In this document: in pieces, positions 21,729-29,865 of the stretch | Layout of the letters: each line of letters starts with the position of its first letter | How positions within the stretch are numbered: the stretch's first letter is position 1 | Source: Thermoplasmata archaeon | Lineage (GTDB): Archaea; Thermoplasmatota; Thermoplasmata; Lutacidiplasmatales; UBA184 | Length of the DNA: 34,633 nt | Direction: 5' to 3' | Assembly (NCBI GenBank): GCA_021821785.1 | Contig: JAKACD010000013.1 | Location: 1 to 34,633, forward strand | Translations under genes and position numbers: made by a program | Notes under the pieces: generated by a model | What the model saw: only the letters and a program-made list of their open reading frames with translations | Databases searched by the model: none | Told to the model about the DNA's origin: nothing

Positions 21729-23006
21729 CTACGCGGGTCGCCCGAGGAGATACGTGGCGCGGGCCCCGTCGACCCGGACCGTCAGCGTTCGACCGAGCGC
21801 CTGTCGCTCTCCCAGCACCACGGGCAGGTAGTTCGGGAAGCGGGCCACGGAGCTCGACCCGGCACCGTGCTCGAGGACGCGGGCCGGGAGCTCTCGACCG
21901 ATCCAGCGCTCGAAGCGGGCCCGGGCGAGGCGCTGACGGAGCGTGGTGAGGGCGCGGGAACGGCCCTTCGCGACGGACGGTGGGAGCCGGGGTAGTCGCG
22001 CAGCGGGGGTCCCCGGACGCGCCGAGAACCGGGTCACGTTCACCATCTCGGGCGCGACCGACTCAAGGAGCGCCTCGGTCGCCCGGTGATCGTCGTCCGT
22101 CTCCCCGGGAAAGCCGACGATCACATCGGTGGAGAGCGCGAGATCGGGGATCCGGCCGCGGGCCTCGGCGACCTGGCGTTCGAACTCCGCGGCGGTGTAG
22201 CCGCGTCGCATCGAGTGAAGGACGCGGTCCGAGCCGCTCTGCGCGGGCAGGTGAAGGAAGTGGTAGCACCGGTCCGAGGCGAGCACCTCGAGGTGGTCGT
22301 CGAGGATCGACCGTAGGGTCTGCGGACTCATCATGCCGACCCGGATCCGGAACTCCCCCGGGACCTGAGCGACCGCGCGGAGGAGGTCGGGGAGCCGCGC
22401 GCCGTCCGTACGGTCAAGGCCCCAAGCGGCGGTGTCGAGCGAGGTGAGTCGGACCTCGTGGACTCCTCGGGCGACGGCCGAGCGCACCCGGCGCACGACC
22501 TCCGGAATGGGGACGCTCTCGAGGGGGCCGCGGGCGAGGCGACTATAGCAGTACGAGCAGCCGCTCGTGCACCCCTGGGCGATCACGACCTCCTCGGTCA
22601 CGGGGGGATGCGCGGCGAGGGGGACCATCGCGAGACCCCCCGGGCTCCGACCGGACGGTGCCGGGACTTCCCCCGGAGGAGGGAGGAGCAGCGCCGGAAT
22701 CCGAGCCTGCTCGCGGATCGGGACAAAGAGCGTCCGGTCGCGGCCCGGGCCGTCAAGAAGGTCGGTTCGCAGCGGGACGAGGCACCCCGTGACGAGGACC
22801 CTCGGGAGCCGCTCGGCCAGCGCTTGCCAGCGTCGGACCATCCGCGCCTCGGTGGAGGCGATGACGCCGCAGGAAACGAGGATCCCGGCCTCGGCGTCCC
22901 GGGGCTCGGGGACGATCTCGTGGCCCTCTTCGGCGAGCGCCCGGGCGATCGCCGCGCCCTCGCCCTGGTTCTGCGAGCAGCCGTAGCTCTCGACGTAGAC
23001 GCGCAC
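21729..23006 (-). CDS. tRNA N6-threonylcarbamoyladenosine methylthiotransferase (MiaB/e-MtaB family)
   Basis: The product is 425 aa from the GTG at 23006. GGGGGAGGA eight bases before it is a strong ribosome-binding site, and the longer ORF to 23360 overlaps metK. The N-terminal UPF0004 domain binds the auxiliary cluster through Cys10 (YGCSQNQ), Cys46 (SCGVI) and Cys75 (GCLVP). The radical-SAM cluster is CTSGCSYC (Cys146, 150, 153). The core follows with 'LSTDVIVGFPGETDDD', and a C-terminal TRAM-like domain ends the protein. It inserts a methylthio group into t6A37 of ANN-decoding tRNAs, using two AdoMet per turn. It sits 29 bases after metK on the same strand and is probably co-transcribed with it. 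Confidence 0.88.
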   Translation of the reverse strand: MRVYVESYGCSQNQGEGAAIARALAEEGHEIVPEPRDAEAGILVSCGVIASTEARMVRRWQALAERLPRVLVTGCLVPLRTDLLDGPGRDRTLFVPIREQARIPALLLPPPGEVPAPSGRSPGGLAMVPLAAHPPVTEEVVIAQGCTSGCSYCYSRLARGPLESVPIPEVVRRVRSAVARGVHEVRLTSLDTAAWGLDRTDGARLPDLLRAVAQVPGEFRIRVGMMSPQTLRSILDDHLEVLASDRCYHFLHLPAQSGSDRVLHSMRRGYTAAEFERQVAEARGRIPDLALSTDVIVGFPGETDDDHRATEALLESVAPEMVNVTRFSARPGTPAARLPRLPPSVAKGRSRALTTLRQRLARARFERWIGRELPARVLEHGAGSSSVARFPNYLPVVLGERQALGRTLTVRVDGARATYLLGRPA

Positions 23007-23035
23007 GGTCGGGGTCCTCCCCCGCACCGAGGCGC

Positions 23036-24232
23036 CTAGAAGACCGTGAGCTTGTCGGTCAGGAGCCGGCGCGGGATCGTGTCGATTTGGTCGAACCAGC
23101 TCTGCGCGACCGCCTCGGCCTTGCCCTTCACCTGGGCGAGCTTGACCCCGTCCGCGGGAAGGATCTGGAGGCTCGCGACCTGCGGCTGATCGACCGGTTT
23201 CCCGATCTGGGAGAGGATCCGCACGTGGACCTCCCGAACGTTCCCTCCGGTCTCCTTCACGATGTCGTTCGCGATCATGTTGCCGAGGATGTTGTAGATC
23301 TTGCCGACGTGATTGACCGGGTTCTTCCCGGCCGACGCCTCGAGGCTCATCGGGCGGCACGGCGTGATGAGGCCGTTGGCCCGGTTGCCGCGACCGACGG
23401 ACCCGTCGTCGCCGGCCTCCATCGAGCAGCCGGTGACCGTGAGGTAGTAGCGGCCGAGCTCGGGGTCGTCGGCGGTGTTGACGTCGATCGTGAGCTCGCG
23501 ACGGGTGAGCTTCGTGGCCTGATCGGCGAGCTTGTCCCGGATCTCGTCGCAGACCGATTGGTACTCCTGCCCGTCCTTGACCTCACTGTCGACCAGGGCC
23601 GCGGCGACCGTAAGGTGGATCTTCTCCCCCTGCCGGTAGCCCATGACCTTGACGTCCTCCCCGATCGCAGGGACCTTCTTCTTGAGCTTGAGCGTGAGGA
23701 GCTTCTCGCTCTCGAGGACGATCCGCTCCGTGTCGGAGAGCGGCGCGAAGCCGACCCCGAAGCTCGTGTCGTTCGCGAGGATCTCCTTCTGGTCGAAGAC
23801 GCCCCGGAGGTCGACCGAGCCCTGACCGATCTTGCAGTCGAACTCGACGTGCTTGTCGACGTCGACGTGGGAGCAGACCGATTTGACGTAGTTGCGGGCC
23901 GCCTCGATCGCGACATCCCGGTACGGGAGCTTCTCCCCGTTGACCTCGGTGGTCGCCCGACCGACGAGGAGGATGTAGATCGGGCTCGTGACGCGGCCGC
24001 CGCCGAACTTCGGCTCGGACGCCCCGCCCACCACCTGGGTCTCATCGGTGTTGTGGTGGAGGATCTTACCGAACTCGTCCAGGTAGAGCCGGCAGAGCGC
24101 CCGGCTCACGGACTCCGAGACCCCGTCCGCGATCGAATCGGGGTGGCCGAGCCCCTTGCGCTCGACCAGCTCGACCTCTTGGTCCTCGATGTGGACGGTC
24201 CGCAGCGGTTCGATCTGTATGTTCCGGGCCAT
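23036..24232 (-). CDS. metK: Archaeal S-adenosylmethionine synthetase (AdoMet synthase)
   Basis: The product is 398 aa, the usual length of the archaeal class, which is only distantly related to bacterial MetK. Diagnostic blocks are '[21 protein letters not shown]', '[12 protein letters not shown]', '[16 protein letters not shown]', '[56 protein letters not shown]' and the C-terminal '[19 protein letters not shown]'. It makes AdoMet from methionine and ATP in the cytosol. It leads a probable two-gene operon with a radical-SAM methylthiotransferase that consumes AdoMet. Confidence 0.97.
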   Translation of the reverse strand: MARNIQIEPLRTVHIEDQEVELVERKGLGHPDSIADGVSESVSRALCRLYLDEFGKILHHNTDETQVVGGASEPKFGGGRVTSPIYILLVGRATTEVNGEKLPYRDVAIEAARNYVKSVCSHVDVDKHVEFDCKIGQGSVDLRGVFDQKEILANDTSFGVGFAPLSDTERIVLESEKLLTLKLKKKVPAIGEDVKVMGYRQGEKIHLTVAAALVDSEVKDGQEYQSVCDEIRDKLADQATKLTRRELTIDVNTADDPELGRYYLTVTGCSMEAGDDGSVGRGNRANGLITPCRPMSLEASAGKNPVNHVGKIYNILGNMIANDIVKETGGNVREVHVRILSQIGKPVDQPQVASLQILPADGVKLAQVKGKAEAVAQSWFDQIDTIPRRLLTDKLTVF

Positions 24233-24264
24233 GAGGGATTCCCTGCGCTCGCCGATACGGGGGT

Positions 24265-24275
24265 GGGTTTAACCC
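24265..24275 (-). promoter_or_regulatory. TATA-like box of the metK operon
   Basis: The minus strand reads GGGTTAAACCC, a short palindrome with the AT core TTAAA, 33-43 bases before the metK ATG. It is the only AT-rich element in the 82-base gap after elp3. Confidence 0.5.
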
Positions 24276-24314
24276 TTGCGCGACCGGCACACGGGGGTCG
24301 GTCGAGGGACCCCG

Positions 24315-25871
24315 TCAGGAGTTGTGTCCCACGAAAAGTCCCTTCGCGAGGTGAGGGCCCCGGGGCTCGTAGCCGAGCCCCCGGTAGTACCCGCGGGTCC
24401 CGACGGCGCTCGTAACGTAGATCTGCGCGAAGCCCCGCGTGCGCGCCTCCTCTTCGGCGGCCGCGAGGAGCGCTCGGCCGAGCCCCCGGTGCTGGTAGTC
24501 CGTCGGGCGCGCCCCGGGCTGCCCCACCGCCACCTCGCTTCCGAGCACCTTGAGCTCGCGGATCACCGGGGCGTCGAGCACCCTCTCCGCCCGATCGCGC
24601 GGATAGCGAAGACGGAGGTATCCGGCGACCGTGTCGGTCCGCGGCTCCTCCCAGGCCCAGAAGACCTCCCGGCCTCCGCTCGCCGCGTACTCGGCCCGGG
24701 TCAGCCGGAACTCCTCGAGCGGTGGGGCGGCCTTCCGACCGACCTCCCGGCAGCGCAGGCAACGGCACCGGGCGCCCTCGGCCTTGAGTCGCTCGATCGC
24801 CTTCTCCCGGAGGTTGCTAGTGCGCACCCCGGCGGCGATCAGTCGCGCCGGGATGTCCCGCTGGATGCGCTGGATGCGAACCCACGGGGGAAGCTCGCGC
24901 TTCATCCGGGCAAGCAGTTCGGCGGCGGTCCCGGTGTCGTACGGGACGTACCGGCCCGATTTCCAATCCTCGTAGAGCGGCGTTCCGGGCAGGACCAGCG
25001 TGGGGTAGATCTTGAGGAGGTCCGGTCGGAACGCTTCGTCCGACCAGAGCCGTCGGAAGTCGGCGAGGTCCTTTTCGGGGTCCATGCCGGGCAATCCCAG
25101 CATCAGGTGGTAGCAGACCTTGAGCCCGTGGTCCCGGGCGGCGGCCGTCGCCTGCTCCACGTCCCCGGTCGAGTGGGCCCGACCGACGGCCGAGAGCACG
25201 TCATCGCGCAGGCATTCGACCCCGATCTCGATGCGCGTCACCCCTCCCTCCAAGAGGAAGGAGAGGACCTCCCGGTCGCACCAGTCGGGGCGGGTCTCGA
25301 CCGTGAGCCCGACCATCCGGTGGTCGGCGGTTTCGTTCCGGGCCTGAGCGGCCCGGAGGCTCGCGGAGGGGGCCCCGTTCAGCCCGTCGTAGATCCCGCG
25401 GAGGACCGACTCCTGATACGAACGGGGTCGGGAGGGGAACGTCCCTCCCATGACGATCACTTCCACCTTGCTGGTCGGGTGGCCGATGGTCTCGAGCGTC
25501 TCGATCCGGTGGCGCGTGATCGCCGCCGAGTCCCAGTGGAACTGCGCCCCCCGCAGCGCGGACGGCTCCTCTCCGGTGTAGCTCTGCGGGCTCGCATTCT
25601 CCACGCCGCCGGGGCAGTAGGTGCAGCGACCGTGGGGGCATCGGGCCGGCGCGGTCATCACGGCCACGATCGCGACCCCCGAAAGCGTGCGGGAGGGCTT
25701 GCGCCGGACGGCGCCCGAGAACCGGGCCGCCTCCTCCGGTGGAAGGGCGTTGATCCAGTCGACGTTCGAAGGAAGGGATGCCCCCGGCGCCTTCCGCATC
25801 CACGCGAGCTTGGCCCGGTGGATCGCTTCCGGGGAGGGGTCGGTGGGCTCGGAGGTCAGCGACGGGTCCAC
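24315..25871 (-). CDS. elp3: Elp3-family tRNA uridine-34 acetyltransferase
   Basis: The product is 518 aa, normal for archaeal Elp3. The radical-SAM cluster motif is CPHGRCTYCPGG (Cys78, 83, 86). It is followed by 'VEVIVMGGTFPSRP', 'HRMVGLTVETRPDWC', 'TRIEIGVECL', 'LKVCYHLMLGLPGMDPEKDL' and 'KIYPTLVLPGTPLY'. A Cys cluster (CRCLRCREVG) and a C-terminal GNAT domain (about 380-518, 'YQHRGLGRALLAAAEEEARTRGF...GYYRGLGYE') complete the enzyme. It uses AdoMet and acetyl-CoA to install the cm5U-type modification at the wobble position. The GTG start overlaps the IPP isomerase stop by 16 bases, so it belongs to the isoprenoid operon. Confidence 0.94.
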   Translation of the reverse strand: MDPSLTSEPTDPSPEAIHRAKLAWMRKAPGASLPSNVDWINALPPEEAARFSGAVRRKPSRTLSGVAIVAVMTAPARCPHGRCTYCPGGVENASPQSYTGEEPSALRGAQFHWDSAAITRHRIETLETIGHPTSKVEVIVMGGTFPSRPRSYQESVLRGIYDGLNGAPSASLRAAQARNETADHRMVGLTVETRPDWCDREVLSFLLEGGVTRIEIGVECLRDDVLSAVGRAHSTGDVEQATAAARDHGLKVCYHLMLGLPGMDPEKDLADFRRLWSDEAFRPDLLKIYPTLVLPGTPLYEDWKSGRYVPYDTGTAAELLARMKRELPPWVRIQRIQRDIPARLIAAGVRTSNLREKAIERLKAEGARCRCLRCREVGRKAAPPLEEFRLTRAEYAASGGREVFWAWEEPRTDTVAGYLRLRYPRDRAERVLDAPVIRELKVLGSEVAVGQPGARPTDYQHRGLGRALLAAAEEEARTRGFAQIYVTSAVGTRGYYRGLGYEPRGPHLAKGLFVGHNS

Positions 25872-27001
25872 GCGCGCGTCTCCCCCGTGACGACGTAGCG
25901 CGCCCGGCGGAGCTCCTCGATCGATCGGGAGCCCGTGAGGAGCATCGCGACCTTGAGCTCGTGGACCAGGGTCTCGAGCTCCGTTTTCGTCTCGGCGAAC
26001 CCCGTGGCGGCGGCCCGAAGCATCCCGCCCGCGGTGCCGGCGGCCGTCGCGCCCAGCGCGAGCGCCCGGGCGACGTCGAGCCCGGAACGGACCCCGCCGC
26101 TCGCGATGACCGGTAGTCCGAGGGGGACGACCTCGAGGACCGAGACCGGGGAGGGGATCCCCCAGTTCCAGAACGTCTTTCCGACCCGGGCCTCCCGTTC
26201 CGCGCCCTGGTCGACCGCACGGTAGTGCTCGACCGCGGCGAAGGAGGTGCCCCCGGTGCCGCTCACGTCGAACGCGCGCACGTGGCGGTCGCGCAACGAC
26301 TCCGCGACGGTGTGGGAGATGCCGGCGCCGGTCTCCTTCACGAGCACGGGGAACACCCGGGCCAGAAGGCCGATCTGCTCGAGGCAGCCTCGAGCGCGGC
26401 GGTCGCCCTCGGGTTGGACCATCTCCTGGAGGAAGTTGAGGTGGATCGCGAGGACGTCCGCATGGATCAGGTCCATGGCCTCCCGGACCTCCGCAGGGCC
26501 GACGACCCGGTCCCCCGCCTTCTGGGGGATGATCTGGGGGGCGCCGATGTTCGCGAACTTGAGGGGGACGGCATGGCGGGCCACGGTCGAGTAGCTCTCG
26601 GGGTACTGGCCCTTCAGCACCGCCGCCCGCTCGCTCCCGACGCCCATCGCGACCCCGACCTCCGCCGCGGCGCGCGCGAGATTGTCATTGATCTTCACGG
26701 CATCCGGGAAGCCCCCGGTCATCCCCGTGATCACGATCGGGGCGTTGAGCCGGTGGCCGAGGAGCGAGACCGAGGTGTCGATCTCGTCGAAGTCGACCTC
26801 GGGCAGCGCCGAGTGGATGAGCTGGATGTCGTCCCAGTAGCGGTAGCGACCCTCTACGTCGCGGCCCAGCACGACCTTGACGTGCTCGGCCTTGCGGTGG
26901 CTCAAGTCGAGGCTTTCGGTCTCGGGCCGGTCAGCGGGGTTCGGCGTGGGCCCAGCTCCCGTAGACCTTCTCCCCCCGGATAGCGCGCGAGAGCGCTCCA
27001 T
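25856..27001 (-). CDS. fni: Type 2 isopentenyl-diphosphate delta-isomerase (FMN-dependent)
   Basis: The product is 381 aa from the ATG at 27001 (or 385 from the GTG at 27013). An N-terminal extension of about 30 residues precedes the conserved 'LSHRKAEHVKVVL'. FMN-barrel motifs follow: 'LNAPIVITGMTGG', 'MGVGSERAAV', 'ANIGAPQ', 'AIHLNFLQEMVQPEGDR' (metal and substrate), 'VLVKETGAGIS', 'DVSGTGGTSFAAVE', 'WGIPSPVSVLEV' and 'VIASGGVRSGLDVARALALGA'. It interconverts IPP and DMAPP for archaeal lipids. It overlaps the isopentenyl phosphate kinase gene by about 71 bases upstream and elp3 by 16 bases downstream. The conserved kinase C-terminus in the overlap shows that both reading frames are used. 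Confidence 0.94.
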   Translation of the reverse strand: MERSRALSGGRRSTGAGPTPNPADRPETESLDLSHRKAEHVKVVLGRDVEGRYRYWDDIQLIHSALPEVDFDEIDTSVSLLGHRLNAPIVITGMTGGFPDAVKINDNLARAAAEVGVAMGVGSERAAVLKGQYPESYSTVARHAVPLKFANIGAPQIIPQKAGDRVVGPAEVREAMDLIHADVLAIHLNFLQEMVQPEGDRRARGCLEQIGLLARVFPVLVKETGAGISHTVAESLRDRHVRAFDVSGTGGTSFAAVEHYRAVDQGAEREARVGKTFWNWGIPSPVSVLEVVPLGLPVIASGGVRSGLDVARALALGATAAGTAGGMLRAAATGFAETKTELETLVHELKVAMLLTGSRSIEELRRARYVVTGETRAWTRR

Positions 27002-27749
27002 CCGTGAGACCACTAATAAGACCTGCGTCCGCGCCGGCCCGGGCGATGGTGCGGATGGCCTCGGCCTTCCCTCGAATTCCGCCGGTCACATCGGTCGCGC
27101 CCGGCGGGGGGCGCAGTCCCGCGACCACGTCGTCCGTGATCGCCTCGACCACCGTCCGACGACCCGCGCCGCCGGGGGAGAGGATGCCCGGGACGTCGCT
27201 CACGAAGACCACCCGGTCCGGGTGCAGCGGCGGGACGAGCGCGGTCGCGATGGTATCGGCGCTGAGGATCGAGTATCCCCACTCCTCGTCCGGGACGACG
27301 TCCCCGAACGAGACGGGGATCGACCTGCGCCCGAGCGCCATCGCGAACGGAGCGACGTCGAACGCGACGAGCCGACCGGCCCGGTTGCGAGCGTGGGTGG
27401 CAATCGGCACGGAGGCAGGGCTCGCTCCGGCGCGGACGAGAGCGCGCAGGACCTCGAGATGGAGCCGTCGCACCTCCGTGGCCACGATCGCCGCGCCCCG
27501 CGCTCGATGGCGGGGGTCGCTCCCATTCACGGGGGGGGCCGCGAGGCCGAACCGTCGCGCCCCGGGATGGCCGAACGACCCGGCGCCGTGAAGGAGGACC
27601 ACGTCCCGCTCGGGAACCTGAGCGACCTCCCGGGCCAGGCGGTCGAGGATCTTAGGTCGGATCCGCTCGACCTCCCGCTTGCGGGTGATCACGCTGCCGC
27701 CGAGCTTGACGACCACGAGCGGCGGGTCGCGCCGCGGGTCCCCGGCCAT
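26931..27749 (-). CDS. ipk: Isopentenyl phosphate kinase
   Basis: The product is 272 aa from the ATG at 27749; the ORF extension to 27812 overlaps the upstream gene. The amino-acid-kinase fold opens with 'VVVKLGGSVITRK' (phosphate-binding KLGGS). 'VVLLHGAGSFGHPGARRFGL' contains the IPK-specific catalytic His61. Next come 'FGDVVPDEEWGYSILSADTIA', 'VVFVSDVPGIL', 'TDVTGGIRGKAEAI' and the end motif 'AIRGEKVYGSW'. It phosphorylates isopentenyl phosphate to IPP, the final step of the archaeal alternative mevalonate routes. The isomerase that uses its product is the next gene. Confidence 0.95.
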   Translation of the reverse strand: MAGDPRRDPPLVVVKLGGSVITRKREVERIRPKILDRLAREVAQVPERDVVLLHGAGSFGHPGARRFGLAAPPVNGSDPRHRARGAAIVATEVRRLHLEVLRALVRAGASPASVPIATHARNRAGRLVAFDVAPFAMALGRRSIPVSFGDVVPDEEWGYSILSADTIATALVPPLHPDRVVFVSDVPGILSPGGAGRRTVVEAITDDVVAGLRPPPGATDVTGGIRGKAEAIRTIARAGADAGLISGLTDGALSRAIRGEKVYGSWAHAEPR

Positions 27750-27765
27750 CGTTGCCGCCCTGGGT

Positions 27766-27984
27766 CTACGCCCGGTCCGGCCCGGTCCCCCGGGTGAACA
27801 GCATGAGCGCACCGAAGATGAGCGGGATGAGGGAAGCGAAGTAGAGCCAGTCGAACGTCACAAGCCAGTACGCGAGCCCGAGGAGCCCGACCCCGCATAG
27901 GAGCGCGGAGAGGACCAGGAACGGGATCGAGAGCGTCCCCGCCGTCGAACTGTGCGCGCCCGCGCCGCTCTCGTACGCCGTCAT
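27766..27984 (-). CDS. Small two-helix membrane protein
   Basis: The product is 72 aa. Two hydrophobic helices (about 20-42 'IPFLVLSALLCGVGLLGLAYWLV' and 48-65 'YFASLIPLIFGALMLFT') are joined by a short loop, with a polar N-terminus. It is first in the chain with isopentenyl phosphate kinase, IPP isomerase and elp3, ending 16 bases before the kinase ATG. The family is not recognised. It could be a membrane adaptor for lipid-precursor enzymes, but position is the only hint. Confidence 0.7.
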   Translation of the reverse strand: MTAYESGAGAHSSTAGTLSIPFLVLSALLCGVGLLGLAYWLVTFDWLYFASLIPLIFGALMLFTRGTGPDRA

Positions 27985-28007
27985 CGGTCCCGCGGAGAGC
28001 GCCCCCC

Positions 28008-28016
28008 TTCAAATGC
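28008..28016 (-). promoter_or_regulatory. TATA-like box of the isoprenoid/elp3 operon
   Basis: The minus strand reads GCATTTGAA, centred 28 bases before the ATG at 27984, the right spacing for a leaderless start. Confidence 0.55.
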
Positions 28017-28114
28017 GTTCGGTCAGGTCGGACCGCCCGGCGGAAGGGGCCCGAACGGGCCGAACGGCCGATCGCGCGAGCGCTTCCGTCGAACGAGTGC
28101 AAAAGATAGATATG
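28016..28114. other. Candidate replication-origin region upstream of orc1/cdc6
   Basis: The intergenic DNA between the divergent isoprenoid operon and orc1 holds several CGAAC elements. CCGAACG occurs on the minus strand at 28016-28022. CCGAACGG occurs at 28051-28058 and 28060-28067, nine bases apart. TCGAACGA lies within CTTCCGTCGAACGA (28083-28096), loosely like an archaeal origin-recognition box. An AT-rich run, AAAAGATAGATATGG, follows. Archaeal origins commonly lie beside orc1/cdc6. No consensus ORB was found, so this is tentative. Confidence 0.35.
28103..28113 (+). promoter_or_regulatory. TATA-like element of orc1/cdc6
   Basis: AAGATAGATAT lies 49-59 bases before the GTG at 28162. It predicts a leader of about 25-30 bases. 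It also forms part of the AT-rich patch that could serve as an unwinding element. Confidence 0.45.
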
Positions 28115-28161
28115 GCTCGCCCTCCTCGTACTCCCGCCCGAGGCCCGGGCAGGCGTAGACG

Positions 28162-29595
28162 GTGCCACCTGCTCCCGACGACCGGCCGGCGGAGACGCCG
28201 GAGCGGTCCGATCCTGCGTACGCCACGAACCCGGCGGTCGCTCCCGTCGGTGACCGCCGCCCGGTCGGGGGAGGTGCGAGCCCTGCGAACGCAGCGGCCC
28301 CTCCGCCCTCGGCCGGGAACCCGAGCTCGGCCGGTGAGTACCTCGATTCGCTCCTGCAGGCGAAGAGCGAGCTGTTCCGCACCACCAAGGAGGTCCTTCG
28401 CGACTCCTACGTACCGAGCCGGCTCCCGCACCGCGAGCAGCAGGTGCGCCAGGTCGCGGAGATCCTCGCCCCGGCGCTGAAGGGCGATCTTCCCTCGAAC
28501 CTCCTCATCTACGGTAAGATCGGGACGGGGAAGACCGCGGTCGTGGCGCAGGTCCGCCAGGAGATCCTGCGCCGCACCGAGCTCGCCGAGCACATCAGTT
28601 TCGTCTCGATCAACTGCGGCAACATCGACACGCCCTACAGCCTGCTCCAGACGATCGGCAACACGTTCGCGAAGAACGAGGCGGATCGGGTGCCGACGGG
28701 CTGGTCGCTCGACCGGGTCCAGGCGGGCATGCGCCGTCTGATGGACTCGAAGGGGGGCATCGTCCTCCTCATCCTGGACGAGATCGACCGGCTGGTCGCT
28801 CGGAGCGGCGACGGGGTGCTCTACACCCTGAGCCAGCTGAACACGGAGCTCGAGACCGCCCGAGTGGTCCTCGTAGGGATCTCGAACGACCTCAAGTTCA
28901 CGAACCAGTTGGATGCCCGGGTCCGCAGCCGGCTCAACGAGGAGAAGATCCTCTTCCCGCCGTACGACGCCCTTCAGCTTCAGGACATCTTGCGCGAACG
29001 GGCCCGCGAGGCGTTCCGGGACGGGGTCGTCGATCCCGGCGTAGTCGAACGGTGCGCGGCGTACGCCGCGCTCGAGAACGGGGACGCCCGGCGGGCGCTC
29101 GCCCTCCTGCGGCTTTCCGCTGAGATGGCCGACCGCGACCACGCGAAGCGGATCACTGCTGACCACGTCGTCAAGGCGAAGAACCGCCTCGAGCAGGACA
29201 TCATCATCGAGTGCGTTCGCACGCTCCCCCCGCACTGCAAGGTGCTGCTCTACGCGATCCTCCAGTCCTACGAGCGCCGCCGCAATGGAGTGCTCACGGG
29301 GGAGGTGTACGAGGGCTACAAGCGGCTCGCGGAGCGCCTCGGGCTCCAGCCGCTGCACGCTCGGTCGATCTCGAACTACGTCTCCGAGCTCGAGTCGCTC
29401 GGACTGATCCGCGCGACGATCGTCTCGCGCGGGCGGGGCGGACGAACGCGGGAGATCATCGTGGACGTCCCGATCTCCGAGACGATGCCGGCGCTCGAAG
29501 AGGACCCCCTGATCGCGCCGGTCGGCCGCCCGAAGTCGCGCGGTCAGATGCTGCTCACGAACTTCGACAACCCCGGACGCACCGGTCCGTTCTGA
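28162..29595 (+). CDS. cdc6: Orc1/Cdc6 replication initiator
   Basis: The product is 477 aa with a GTG start. An Ala/Pro-rich N-terminal extension of about 60 residues is unusual for archaeal Cdc6. The AAA+ core carries Walker A GKIGTGKT (118-125), Walker B 'VLLILDEID' (201-208), sensor 1 'VVLVGISNDL', 'DARVRSRL' (arginine region) and sensor 2 'ENGDARRAL'. A C-terminal winged helix (about 345-435) includes 'YEGYKRLAERLGLQPLHARSISNYVSELESLGLI'. It binds origin DNA and loads MCM. The far C-terminus holds QMLLTNF (462-468), a PIP-like peptide. The upstream region may be the origin. It is monocistronic and converges on the coiled-coil gene. Confidence 0.94.
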   Translation: MPPAPDDRPAETPERSDPAYATNPAVAPVGDRRPVGGGASPANAAAPPPSAGNPSSAGEYLDSLLQAKSELFRTTKEVLRDSYVPSRLPHREQQVRQVAEILAPALKGDLPSNLLIYGKIGTGKTAVVAQVRQEILRRTELAEHISFVSINCGNIDTPYSLLQTIGNTFAKNEADRVPTGWSLDRVQAGMRRLMDSKGGIVLLILDEIDRLVARSGDGVLYTLSQLNTELETARVVLVGISNDLKFTNQLDARVRSRLNEEKILFPPYDALQLQDILRERAREAFRDGVVDPGVVERCAAYAALENGDARRALALLRLSAEMADRDHAKRITADHVVKAKNRLEQDIIIECVRTLPPHCKVLLYAILQSYERRRNGVLTGEVYEGYKRLAERLGLQPLHARSISNYVSELESLGLIRATIVSRGRGGRTREIIVDVPISETMPALEEDPLIAPVGRPKSRGQMLLTNFDNPGRTGPF

Positions 29596-29655
29596 ACGAG
29601 GCCCCGGCGGCCCGCCGGCGCCCGACCGCGTCGGGGGGCTCCGATGGTCCGCGCG

Positions 29656-29865
29656 CTAGACGGTGATCGGATCGGAACCGGCCGTCGCGTCCGCCGTCGC
29701 CTCGACCCGAGCGCGCCGGCGGGCGCGCTCCCGCTTGAGCTCGCGCAGGTCCCGGTTGATCTCGTTCAGCTCCGAGGTGGCCCGACGCAGCCGGATCCGG
29801 GCGATCCGCTCGAGCGCCGCAATCTCCCGATCGATCTGCTCGTCGGTCGCCCGGTAGCGGTTCAT
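29656..29865 (-). CDS. Small charged coiled-coil protein
   Basis: The product is 69 aa. It is almost wholly predicted helix, with 'DEQIDREIAALERIARIRLRRATSELNEINRDLRELKRERARRRARVEA' giving heptad-like Leu/Ile spacing and a strongly basic second half. Its ATG overlaps the stop of the aldehyde dehydrogenase by 4 bases (ATGA), so it is translated from the same message. The ORF track hides it inside a longer shadow frame. The family and function are not recognised. Confidence 0.65.
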   Translation of the reverse strand: MNRYRATDEQIDREIAALERIARIRLRRATSELNEINRDLRELKRERARRRARVEATADATAGSDPITV

